DNA of 34,363 bases from Chara braunii (GCA_003427395.1 BFEA01000135.1:1387970-1422332), one strand, 5' to 3'. Counted from the stretch's first letter, positions 19,548-29,527 are shown. Numbers and translations are program-made. The notes: generated from the sequence alone by a model not told the origin.

Positions 19548-20017
19548 AGGAGCTTCAGTTTCAGAGGAGTAGGGCCTTGCCTTGCCCCTGTATAAGTAGT
19601 AACCGTCCTGTACTTAGAACAATCTTACGCTCCGTAGGATTCCGATTCTACCTCTCCTTTGTTGCTGCCATGCCAACGGTCGAGCAATACGGCCCGGTTC
19701 CGTTGTTTCGCACGGCAGTCTCCGAATCCGAGTCCAGCTCGTCGAGGCGCCGTCATTTCCCCGCTTTTTTTCCCGTTCTAAATACCTTCATGTCCTGCTC
19801 AGTAGTCGCTCGTCTAATCGTACCCGTCATTAATTCAAACCCTGCATACATATCCAAAATTTCAAAATTTGTAATATCCTGACATGTTCCCCTCACTTCG
19901 CATTACCTCCGGCTCCGTACGTGCCGGGACGGAACCTCTTATCAATTCACCCCGAAAATCTACCATTAAAACCTGTCGTTCCCTGTGATTCTCTCCCTAC
20001 CTCGTCTACGGGAGTCT

Positions 20018-20116
20018 ACGGAATTCTACGGGGATCTCCGGATCCCTCCGCTCCTATTCTGAAAATACGGAATTCTACGGGGATCCCCGGACCCACCCGC
20101 TCCTTCTCTGAAAATA
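20018..20116. repeat. 49-bp tandem duplication
   Basis: acggaattctacgggg starts at 20018 and 20067. Both copies continue through a gatc-rich stretch and end in tctgaaaata. Two copies, a few substitutions apart. Confidence 0.93.
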
Positions 20117-20184
20117 CCACAAATACCAAAATCCTTCCACTATGAATCCTGGTGTCAGTCTCTAAGAATATCCTTCCGTAATAC

Positions 20185-20362
20185 GCCGCCAAAAATGAAA
20201 ATGAAAAATTAAAAATGAAAAATGAAAAATTCACATGAAAAATTCAAATGAAAAATTCAAATGAAAAATTAAAATGAAAAATTAAAATGAAAAATTCAAA
20301 TGAAAAATTCAAATGAAAAATTCAAATGAAAAATTCAAATGAAAAATTCAAATGAAAAATTC
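20185..20362. repeat. 13-bp AT-rich minisatellite (gaaaaattcaaat)
   Basis: About a dozen units of 13 bp, in two variants: ttcaaatgaaaaa and ttaaaatgaaaaa. The array starts irregularly near 20185 and is regular from about 20240. Confidence 0.95.
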
Positions 20363-20503
20363 CGGTGCTGTCCAACCCCCAGCCCGTATTCACCCGTACT
20401 TCCCAGTAGTACTACCTGGTCCAGCCTTCCCCCACAGTTCCCGGACCATGGCGTGAAACGCATCAAAAACTGGCTCAGTAGCCAGTCTTGCCGAATCGGC
20501 CAG

Positions 20504-20554
20504 ACCCTGGAGGAAAACCTCCGGGGGATAGCCCCGGAGGAGTGCCTCCCTGAT
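20504..20554. repeat. GC-rich multi-hairpin palindrome
   Basis: Alternating GGAGG and CCTCC arms: GGAGG-aaaa-CCTCC, then a perfect 9-bp inverted repeat CCTCCGGGG/CCCCGGAGG around gatag, then GGAGG-agtg-CCTCC. Neighbouring arms can pair in alternative ways. The shape resembles the 6.4-kb cluster, but the half-site differs. Confidence 0.8.
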
Positions 20555-20724
20555 CACCGCGCACATGGCTGGTATTGCCGCCGTAGGGGAGAGGGGTATG
20601 ACGAACTTCAGAGAACTCTAAACACTCACCGCTGGAACAGACTACTATCGAATGGCACATGTGGCTAGTTAGTGTTTGGGTTACATAAGATTTTCAGTTG
20701 AGGAGCAGCTATTACCTACGGTAA

Positions 20725-20991
20725 GTGGCCACCCCTACCGACCGGACAGGACAGGTTCGGGTGTGGACTATGGAACACCGTGCCATCTGCCAAGAGGACG
20801 ACAGTGATGCACCTGCTGTGAACATAAAACTCCTGTCTATGGCATTTATGGGTAGGCGATTACAATTCCAGCCTACTCAACAAAACAACGTGCCAGGCAT
20901 GGATTCAAATATTTGGGCATATATCTTACATCGTCCAGGTCATTTCAGTGCTCTTAGCTTTGAAGATAATTCATGGACCCTATGGGACAAA
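20725..20991 (+). pseudogene. Josephin-like deubiquitinase fragment, part 1 (up to the insertion)
   Basis: The open frame starts at GTG 20725; the first ATG is 20770. It contains NIKLLSMAFMGRRLQF, then NIWAYILHRPG and HFSALSFEDNSWTLWD. The His at HF and the Asp of LWD are 15 residues apart with Trp at +11. That is the spacing of the catalytic His and Asn/Asp in Josephin domains. The stretch before it resembles the Josephin 'fsi.vl..AL' helix. The catalytic-Cys segment expected further upstream is not visible between 20360 and 20725. A donor-like ggtaagtgg at 20719 suggests upstream sequence may not be exonic. The frame is cut at 20991 by a 357-bp insertion. Josephin proteins remove or trim ubiquitin; function here is inferred. 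Confidence 0.55.
20984..20991. repeat. Left target-site duplication GGGACAAA
   Basis: Matches GGGACAAT at 21349-21356 at 7 of 8 bases. Removing 20992-21348 and one copy rejoins the flanking reading frames in phase. Confidence 0.75.
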
Positions 20992-21348
20992 TTATGTAGC
21001 ACACCGAACATGTTCGGAGTTTTTTCGAACGTCCGAACATGTTCGGGTGTTCGGCCGAACGCCTCCCGAGCGTGTTCGGTCGAACATATTTTAATTAGTG
21101 ACTACAAAAAAAAAAACAATCTTATTTTTTTGAGGTTTTTTATTTTTAACTTGAGTTTGGTTACGAATTTGAGCAATTCTCCCCGACAAAAGTTGTTTGC
21201 ATTATTATTTTACGTAACATATATTTTTTTGCAGATTTTTCTGAGATGTTTTATTTTTATGCTCGTGTTCGAAGGGTTTTGCTGCTCATTCACGTTAGGT
21301 CGCGAACGTTCGGGTTCGTTCACCAAATGCAAACACGATGCTACACAG
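20992..21348. mobile_element. 357-bp non-autonomous DNA transposon with 8-bp target duplication
   Basis: Inserted in the Josephin-like frame. Terminal inverted repeats are short: TTATGTAGCA at the left, CTGTGTAGCA (minus strand) at the right, 8 of 10 matching. Target duplications GGGACAA(A/T) flank it. Subterminal palindromes built on CCGAAC/GTTCGG lie inside: 21004-21017 and 21033-21046 (both CCGAACATGTTCGG), 21049-21060 (GTTCGGCCGAAC) and 21303-21312 (CGAACGTTCG). The core (21085-21275) is AT-rich with no coding potential. An 8-bp duplication is typical of hAT (also P and Merlin) elements; the termini are too short to assign the superfamily. Confidence 0.72.
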
Positions 21349-22049
21349 GGGACAATGGCGGTAGGGTGCATACACCGGGAGATGTGAACTCTTTATATAA
21401 CCAAATGGTGGAGGATTACTCCATCTGGCTCGTCCATCAAGAACAGTATATTGATGAGCACTTGCAAGCACTGCACCCCCTGGAGAGCAATCCAGCTGAT
21501 TCTACCACAAACAGTGAAGGGACCTCTCTAGAGGATGGTGGTTGTGCCCTCCCTTTGTGTTGTTCCACAGGTACAATTCGGTTGGCATGTACATGGCATA
21601 GCCTCTGCTCCGAACACTATGAAGAGATGGTCGCTGCTAGCTTCTCCCACGAGAATTGTGATCCCCTATCTTGTGCTCATCCACCCCACCCCCTAAATAC
21701 CTGCCCCGCATGCTGTTGTGGCCTTCATCTGCCATGCTTAAATAACTGTGCACGCCAGCCTTCCATACTGATGACGTGTCTTTACTGCGTGGACTATCTC
21801 CGGTGGCATCATCTTCCACATCCTCTCCTAGCATGTCCCACATGCAGTGTTGGTCATACACCAACGGCAACCGCAAACAGATCTCCCTCTTCCTTGCCAG
21901 ACGAACGACAGACACAGCAGCCCGAGGAGAAAAATAGACTTGCATATGAATCATTTGTAGAGCGATATGCTGATAGTTTATCACTATCAGGCCGAGCTAT
22001 TGTGGACCAAATTCTGCAGCAGTATCACTATCATCGTGTGCCCATATAG
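21349..22049 (+). pseudogene. Josephin-like protein, part 2, with Cys/His module
   Basis: Continuation after the insertion. The frame reads DNGGRVHTPGDVNSLYNQ then MVEDYSIWLVHQEQ. In Josephin domains the catalytic His-Asn pair is followed by a helix and a 'gYSIFVV' strand; DYSIWLVH fits. The tail then has CALPLC at about 21543, LACTWHSLCSEHYEE, and further Cys pairs (CPACCCGLHLPC, MTCLYC, LLACPTCSVGH). The first cluster has the spacing C-x4-C-x9-C-x2-H-x2-C. Zinc binding is inferred. The frame ends at TAG 22047-22049 after DQILQQYHYHRVPI. This frame is open from 21246, but codons before 21349 belong to the insertion. Confidence 0.55.
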
Positions 22050-22210
22050 AAGGAATAAATACTGAGGAAACCCAAGAAAGATGCTCCATGCCGCTTTGTG
22101 ATGACCAGCTGGAGATTCAACTAGCATGTGGTTCACATGCCTTGTGACGTGAGGATTATGAAGGGATAGTCCATGCGAGTTTTTGCTTTCTTACATCAAA
22201 AACAGCATAA
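22049..22210 (+). pseudogene. Second Cys/His module, broken by TGA
   Basis: In the next frame, EGINTEETQERCSMPLC, then IQLACGSHAL, stop TGA at 22145-22147, then REDYEGIVHASF, ending at TAA 22208. Aligned with the module at 21543 it keeps the same spacing: C-x2-P-L-C-x9-C-x2-H-x-L, then a final Cys position, then YE and ASF. The TGA sits exactly where the final Cys should be (TGT/TGC to TGA). It is either a duplicated exon or a tandem domain copy of the same protein. Confidence 0.5.
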
Positions 22211-22269
22211 GCGTTACAATTGTAAGCAAGGAGACATACATTAATGTCATAGTATGCACAACGGTCTCA

Positions 22270-22575
22270 CTATAGCGCTATGACATCGTCCGATTCCACA
22301 GGTTGCACAGGTTGCGTGGAAGATTCGTTCATGGCAGGGGGAGATTCATTCAATTCGGCAGATTGCCCAAGTGGCAAGGACTCGTTGCGGTCTTGATCAA
22401 TTGGCTCTAGTATGCACTCCGGAGAAAGATGATCTTCCATCGGGGGCTCCATCAGGTAATCGGAAGACGGGTCATTGTCACTTGGGGCAGGGGAGCAAGC
22501 AGGGCTAGGTGGATGAGAGGAGATAGGGCAGGGTGTCAGTATGTCGATAGCCCCAGCATTGATTGAAAAGAGCAC
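22270..22575 (-). other. Acidic Pro/Ser-rich open frame, unrecognised
   Basis: Open for 101 codons from a GTG, with Pro/Ser/Glu-rich composition and no domain. It overlaps the end of the Penelope-like RT relic in another frame and may be chance or a frameshifted continuation. Confidence 0.25.
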
Positions 22576-23200
22576 GGTGCTCGAGGATGTTGGTTATCGA
22601 CTCTAATGTTGGATCGTAGGTAGGACTATCAAAATACCGTGATAACTTGTAGGTGTACCAGTGCTTGCAACAGATTGTCATGTTGTGTGATGTTTTATCG
22701 ATAGGTACTACAACAAATTGCTGTTGTAGCTGCCGCAGAGATTTATTAGCAGCACGTGAGGCAGCTTGAATGGGTGCATGGTATTGTGACGTAGATAAAT
22801 TGTGTTGGCATCGTGAAAGAATTATTATACACCATCTGCGCAGCTGAGAGATACTGTTGGCAATTAGAGATTCATTGCTATGAACTGTGCAATATACTCG
22901 TCCAGGTCGAGTTTCAATACTTTCATCACATTTGTGGCATTGGCATTGAGGCGGTACTTGGAGCGTTCAAAGAAGAGAGCCCTCAAGTGTGTATGTTGTA
23001 CAATAGTGTAGTCCAATGTAGCCACATGACCATCAACAATATCTACATACTGCGGGAGCTTCTCGGCAAGGACAATTGGTAGGGTCGGGAAGAGGCATAT
23101 TGCTTGTTATGCTAAGTGCCACTTCTGAAAAGTTGAAGAACTGGACACGAATGGGGGGCACCATTTTATCACGGGTACGTATCTCCTTGGCAAGAGCAGG
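22503..23200 (-). pseudogene. Penelope-like element RT, N-terminal region, frameshifted
   Basis: On the minus strand, from about 23175: FNFSEVALSIT and PDPTNCPCRE in one frame. Then KLPQYVDIVDGHVATLDYTI and VQHTHLRALFFERSKYRLN in another, ending at a TAA near 22875. Then LIANSISQLRRWC, QQQFVVVPIDKTSHNMTICC and KHWYTYKLSRYF in a third, to HRALFNQCWGYRH and DTLPYLLSS at about 22503. The order C-x-C, GHV.T.D..iv....Lr.l...kyRl, then FvvvP.DK.s.n....CK..Y is the N-terminal layout I know from Penelope-like and related RT proteins. Each block has sensible composition, so this is a decayed coding region. Catalytic YxDD lies beyond this piece and is absent here. Confidence 0.62.
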
Positions 23201-23222
23201 TCGTTTTTTTTTGTTTTTTTAT

Positions 23223-24499
<1,277 letters not shown>

Positions 24500-24500
24500 G

Positions 24501-25018
24501 TGGTTTAGGGTGAAACTCACGGGACTACCAGTAGCAGGGCCTCGAGGAGCAGTGAGAGTGCGACAAGAGGCAGTAGGAACTCTACTGGCCTGGTGGTAAG
24601 AGAGACCTGGTAAAGAGCAGACTTGAGTTGTGTCTATTGGGTGCATGGTGGGAAACCCGTCAGGCTCCTTACAGTGTTTTGGACAGTCATGATGAGAGGG
24701 CAGCCTTGACACTGATGAGGGACTTGTTGTTATCTGTTTAGAGTTCGAGAAGGTTTTTGCAGCTGTAGCCTATGACTGAGAGAGGAAACAATTTAACAGT
24801 GGTTTAGGGCGAAACTCATGGAAGTATCAGCAGCGGTGCTACCTTGAAACAGTCAGAGTGACAAGGAGCAGTGGGAACGCTAATGGTTGGACGAGATGAG
24901 GGACCCGGCGAAGAGCAAACTAGAGTTGTATCCATTGGGTGCGTGGTGGGAAACCCGTCCAGGCAACAAAGGCTCTTTACAGTGTTTTGGACAGTGATGA
25001 TGAGAGGGTAACCCTAAT
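24501..25018. repeat. 299-bp direct duplication
   Basis: tggtttaggg starts at 24501 and 24800. Shared ordered words: gaaactca, gaggcagtagg/gagcagtggg, ttgggtgcrtggtgggaaacccgtc, ttacagtgttttggacagt, gatgagagggyar. Divergence and a few indels suggest an old tandem duplication. No coding domain. Confidence 0.85.
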
Positions 25019-25690
25019 GCTTATTCTTCCTTCCCAGCTCCTAGTCATTGAGCCTATAGGCCAGTTTTAGTTTCTAAGGTTTAGCCGTTTCTTTGGATCC
25101 TGGCGGAAAGTAACACTGCCGATTTAGGCAACTGAGCATGGTTCGATAGTAGTTTAGTATCGATGAGCGGCACTGCAATGATCTGCTAGTTGGCACAGAC
25201 TGAACTTTGGCACCAATGAAATTACTGCACTGCAAGTAGGACGGTGCCTTGTTTCTGCATGGAATTACTTTGAGCTTCAAGGGATTTTGGAAGATGAGGG
25301 TAGACCAGTGAAAGGAAGGGATGCTGGACCCGTTTTCCAGCAACAGCCCGATTAGGGCTATTGGTTTTATATCCTCCGGGTTGTTTGTGAGGAATTCCCG
25401 GCCTCTTTTCATTTGTAATAAAAGGTAATGATTCTTCCAAAAAAAAAAAAAAAAATCAAAATCAAAATTTGAAAGCACTGGCCCATGCTCTGGACCAACA
25501 CAAAGGTTTAATCCTTAGAGTGGGAATCAGTTTGTGGGGGGCACAACCAGAAAGAAAGATGTCTCTTTTTTTTTCCATCTTTTCTTTTTGCTTTCGTTTG
25601 TCGTCTTCGGAATTGGATAGTCAAGTAGTTTACACTTTTCCCAAGTGGCAGAGATCTGCGCGGATGTGGGTTTGCACGAAGAGAGACCGC
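25019..25690. other. Unassigned interval
   Basis: A poly-A tract at about 25438-25455, no recognised gene. The minus ORF ending at 25074 has no domain I can name. Confidence 0.4.
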
Positions 25691-25693
25691 GCA

Positions 25694-25784
25694 CCAAGTC
25701 CCACTTACCCGAATACTCAATTTCTGACCTTAGATTATGAAGATCAACGGCTAGAAATGAAGAATGTGAGCTAGTGGCGCTTGG
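25694..25784. mobile_element. Small hairpin MITE, copy 1
   Basis: Left arm CCAAGTCCCACTTACC... and right arm (minus strand) CCAAGCGCCACTAGC... match in the outer 16 bases with a few differences. Pairing continues inward (CAATTTCTGACC against CATTTCTAGCC). The centre holds gaagatcaacggct. It resembles the copy at 26361-26466. Confidence 0.55.
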
Positions 25785-26099
25785 CCCTCAGGTGGCACTG
25801 TTGCTGAACTTGCTGGTGCCAAGATGCAACCTGCAGACAGCAACACCTCCATGTCATCATCCTGACTTTCCTGCCTTTATCCATTACCGAGACGCACTGG
25901 AGATAGGCGACCGACCATGTGATCAATCGGAACCAATGGTGGCTACGACTATGGTGAACCCATGTGATGTTATGCTGGAACGCTATCAAGGCCACTCTGG
26001 ATGACTTATGGAGAGCAAGCGGGTGCAACTGTTCCTTTTTTTTCTTTCTTTTTTTGATTAGGAGGACAACATGAAATTGACAAGAAGGAAAAATCCCAC

Positions 26100-26175
26100 T
26101 GACCATAGAGCCTAGATCTGTTGGTACACCCATAACTGTTGAAATATAGGCCCAGGTTCAACTCCTGATGGGATC
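26100..26175 (+). other. tRNA-like A-box and B-box words (possible SINE relic)
   Basis: tagatctgttggta (about 26112) resembles a tRNA D-arm, and aggttcaactcct (about 26154) forms a 4-bp T-stem CAGG/CCTG with a 7-base loop. The acceptor ends do not pair and there is no clean anticodon arm. It is not a functional tRNA gene. Confidence 0.2.
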
Positions 26176-26360
26176 AGAATAAAGCTGAACTAGCTGGGGC
26201 CAATCACCTCAGTGACAATATCTGACAGAAAGAGAAGGGAGGAAGGGGAAGAAGAAATCCCACTAATGAGAGTCGTATGACGTGCCAAAAAAGAAAAAGG
26301 AGGGAAAAAAAAGAAAGATGAACAGCATAAGCTCAGTTATGAGGCAATGGATCATAAGAA

Positions 26361-26466
26361 ACCGGGGGCTAGGTCCCACTTGCACGAATTAAGAGATACT
26401 GACCGTAGATAGCAAAGGTCAACGGCTGAAATCTGCTAATTTGCGAAGTGGGACCTTGCCCCGGGC
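26361..26466. mobile_element. Small hairpin MITE, copy 2
   Basis: Left arm ACCGGGGGCTAGGTCCCACTT and right arm (minus strand) GCCCGGGGCAAGGTCCCACTT match strongly, including 11 perfect bases AGGTCCCACTT. Pairing continues with GCACGAATTA against CGCAAATTA. The centre, gaccgtagatagcaaaggtcaacggct, is itself palindromic. No target duplication identified. Confidence 0.65.
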
Positions 26467-26471
26467 AGATC

Positions 26472-26516
26472 TGTCTTCTTCTTCTTCTTCTTCTTCTTCT
26501 TCTTCTTCTTCTTCTT
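26472..26516. repeat. (CTT)n microsatellite
   Basis: About fifteen uninterrupted ttc units directly beside the MITE end. Confidence 0.97.
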
Positions 26517-26644
26517 TCTGTTTTGTTTTTCCTTTTCTTCTCCCCCCTCCCTCTCCCCCCCCGCATAAATCGAGAAATTGTCCCCTCCCTTTTTTGTTCA
26601 TCTTGTGCTTTTTCTAATAAGGATCCATCTACTTTTTTCTGGTT

Positions 26645-26725
26645 TTTTTTTTTTTTTTAACTACACTATATTCTCCTGTCAATTTTATTTCTCCTTTCAC
26701 TACCTACCTACTCCTAGGGCTATTT
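26645..26725. repeat. Dispersed repeat, copy 1 (poly-T, aactaca, actacctacctac)
   Basis: A poly-T run followed by aactacactatattct and ttcactacctacctactcctagg. The same order recurs at 27487-27605, where aactacagtgtattct and ttcactacctacctac are followed by actcctaagg. Confidence 0.75.
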
Positions 26726-26730
26726 AGAGG

Positions 26731-26784
26731 GGACCCATGCAAGCATAGTTGCCCCTCACTGTGAAGGGGACATTGCATGGGTCC
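26731..26784. repeat. Perfect 12-bp inverted repeat with nested hairpin
   Basis: GGACCCATGCAA (26731-26742) and TTGCATGGGTCC (26773-26784) are exact reverse complements. The 30-base loop holds CCCCT and AGGGG arms around cactgtga. The whole 54-base fold could be a foldback element or a transcribed hairpin. Confidence 0.85.
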
Positions 26785-27486
26785 AGGGTTGGGGCTGTGG
26801 TTGGGGTCAGCCTAACGCAAAGACACAGCATCTTGCCAGTAGCTGCACCTCCCTTTTCATCGTCCCCCACCCTGTCCTTTTTTTTTTTTTTTTTTAAGTA
26901 ACTGGTTTCAGGATAAATCTTCTCACTCTTCTTCTAAACAAGCCTATTCTCGGCGGGCTTATCCTGCTGCTAGTGGGGTCTCACAGACAAAGAGTTGGCA
27001 TCCTAAAGCTTTTTTTTAAGTTTTTCTTTTTCTTTTTGCAAACAAGACTCTCTGATTGAAAAAAAAAAAAAAAAAAAAAAATTCGAGGCAAGAAAGGAGG
27101 GTGACTGTTCCACAATGTCATGATGACTTCAACAAATGTAAAAAAAAAAACAGAAAAAAGAAAACTTAGTCTGAAATAAATATGAAAAGCGAAGGCCAAC
27201 AGGGTAGAAATTGTAGAATCAACTACATATTTGAAAAAGATTCAGATCCGCTTATAAGTGCCCCCCAACACCCTTTCCCCCTAAGGGCCCCAATAATGAT
27301 TGGCAGTACCTCCCTTCTACCAGTTGCTACCCCTTACTCTAGTCGTCTAGGTTCATTCAATTCCAGTTTCCTGAGACGTGCCGAAGATAAGAACGCGATG
27401 GCCTTTCTAAATTTCTAGGAGTCAGAAATGAATTCATGTTGCAGCCCTTATGACTGATGACATTCGATGAGTCACACGTGAATTCA
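26785..27486. other. Unassigned interval with homopolymers
   Basis: Poly-T at 26878-26895 and poly-A at 27060-27080. No coding domain recognised. Confidence 0.45.
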
Positions 27487-27605
27487 GAAGTTCTTTTTTT
27501 TTTTTTTTTTTTTTTTAACTACAGTGTATTCTTATCTCAAATCTTTCATCATCTTTCAAATGCTTGCAGTTCACCTTCACTACCTACCTACCACTACTCC
27601 TAAGG
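27487..27605. repeat. Dispersed repeat, copy 2 (poly-T, aactaca, actacctacctac)
   Basis: Second copy of the unit at 26645-26725, longer by an internal stretch between tattct and ttcactacc. Same orientation. Confidence 0.7.
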
Positions 27606-27779
27606 CCCCACTCAATCCTTGACCACCATGGTTGGGGCGGGGGGCAACATGCATCCCCTCTGATGGCTGGAGGGAGACAACAAAGCTATGTTGGCAGAAT
27701 AAGTTTTTCTTGTTCCAAATTGTAATTTATAATTTATTTATTTTTTCTGTTTTTTAATCTCTACACTACTAAAGTTGTA

Positions 27780-28300
27780 AAGGTCCCGCTGACATGCTCG
27801 GTCGCAGACCCAAGGGAAACCTGCGGAGGGGTGGAACCGGGTAGGGGAACTGGTGCAGGGGCGAGGCCCACGCCGAGGCGGGCAGGGAAACTCACGGGCA
27901 CGGAAAAGCGAACCGGGCGAGGGGGCGGAGGCCCAGGCTGACACGCGCAGCACACGGGCAGGCGAAAAGCGACGCGGGTGGGCGCAGGGTGGATGCAAAG
28001 TCCAGTGGGCGGAGGCCTAGGCCGACGTGCGCAACGGAAACGGAAGCGGGCCAAGGGCAGCGTGGAACAGCAGGGGCCAACGGAATGCTGTAGTCGAAGG
28101 CGCGCGTGGACGGAAGCTTGGTGCCGAGGCCGACACGCGGAAGAGCGGAAGCGAAGGGGGGGACCTCGGATGGCGTGTGTGTGCGGGACGTTGCATGGCG
28201 TGCGTGTGTGTCGATGCATGCCGATGCCCGCCGATGCGAAAGGGTCGAAGGGGAGGTGCGGGCGTCGATGTTGGCCAATGCGAAACAGGGACGGTCACAG
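27780..28300. repeat. GC-rich degenerate repeat region
   Basis: The motif ggcggaggcc-aggcygacrygcgcarc occurs near 27923 and 28008, with a weaker form gccgaggccgacacgcgg near 28122. The region is rich in CpG, unlike its neighbours. All six frames are largely open because of composition, so the many ORFs are not evidence of genes. Confidence 0.6.
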
Positions 28301-28320
28301 AGGTGAGGCAAAGGGCAGGA

Positions 28321-28400
<80 letters not shown>
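28321..28400. repeat. (TG)n microsatellite
   Basis: About forty TG units with one cg variant near 28349. Confidence 0.97.
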
Positions 28401-28402
<2 letters not shown>

Positions 28403-28626
28403 GAAATAAACCGAACCCCGCGAACGCGGCAAGCAGCGTAACAGGGCATGCATACACGATTGCCTAAGAAGAACGACTTGAAGACTTTTGCACAGAACAA
28501 TCCATACCACAGGAGAAATCAAAGCACCCATAATTGGGGTGAAACCACAGACAGGAAGGCAAAAAGCAATAAGGCAACAAGACAACAAAGTAGACAACAG
28601 ACCAAGTAACAGAAAAACACAAAGCG

Positions 28627-28800
28627 AAAAAAATAAAAAAATAAAAACTGATGATAGATTGTTTCGTCGGAGTTGCACCGACTCATCAGGAGGCTGATGG
28701 ACCTCGACAATCTGCGGAATCCCCGTATTTGATGGTTTGGGTCATGAACCCTTTGACCCATGTTGGAGGCAGACTGTCCCCAAGAGGAACATAGCAGCAA
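28627..28800 (-). repeat. Hammerhead-bearing repeat, copy A
   Basis: Shares a long block with 29528-29700: aaataaaaa-ytgatgata, gattgtttcgtcggagttgc, accgactcatca-gaggctg, ctgcggaat, gtatttgatggtttgggtca, tgaaccctttgacccatgtt and gcagactgtccccaag. On the minus strand it has CTGATGA (28689-28683), a perfect 5-bp stem II (GTCGG/CCGAC, 7-base loop) and GAAA (28665-28662), then CAATC. Stem I and stem III do not pair, so self-cleavage is doubtful. Confidence 0.75.
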
Positions 28801-29379
28801 CAACACTGCAGGGGACGACAAGGCGAGTGAACCAGCAGCTGGGCAACCATGGAGTGGAGCACAAGGCACCAGCAACAAGGCAACCAACGTACAGGGAACA
28901 CAAGTGGCAAGCACGGAAGGCACGGCCAACGGATGAGCAGCACGGCAGCAGAGCAGCAAAGCGCAAGGCAACACCAACAACACGGCCACACCGCACAGCG
29001 AACACATCAACCCGCAAAGAACCACACGCGAAGCAAGCAGAACAGGCAGCAGGGCAGCGGCGGAGCGCAGACGAGGACGTCCACACATCCAACACGAAGC
29101 AAGCAGCACATGACCTACTCACTTCACAATAGAACCCTGCAGACTGTTGGTTCCCACCACCCGCTGAGCCAGGGGAACACTCCTACAACCATCCGTCATC
29201 ACCGACAGGCAACACAGACATCCCAAACCGAGCACCCCCCCTAAGAGTGCAGTTGGCACTTCAGACCAGGAACCACCGACTGTTTGGCACTACTTAAGGG
29301 TGCTCAATTGGGCACACAAAAAGACTTAGAAAAAATCAAGGGGAGGACATACAGCAGAAGGAGGGCTAACAACATAACT

Positions 29380-29382
<3 letters not shown>
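28801..29382. other. Repeat-derived interval, including dispersed repeat copy 2
   Basis: 28815-28990 holds words related to the 103-bp array at 29780 (cagcagctgggcaacc, gcacaaggca). 29080-29370 is the second copy of the 17190-17520 repeat. Cys/Leu-rich minus ORFs here come from repeat composition. Confidence 0.55.

Positions 29383-29434
<52 letters not shown>
29383..29434. repeat. (TG)n microsatellite
   Basis: About 26 uninterrupted TG units. Confidence 0.97.
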
Positions 29435-29438
<4 letters not shown>

Positions 29439-29527
29439 GATGATCAATGACAAAGTATAGAGGACAATGCAGGATGACGATGGTGGGAAATTGGACGCGA
29501 ATGTATCGGACCGCGACAATCATAAGA

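Noticed and set aside
27840-28500. Long minus ORFs of 150-200 codons with Thr-His runs
   Set aside because: They combine GC-rich repeats and the (TG)n microsatellite; no domain.
28519-29109. 196-codon minus ORF rich in Cys, Leu and Ala
   Set aside because: The same kind of peptide appears in other frames and in the 103-bp repeat; it is a product of repeat composition.
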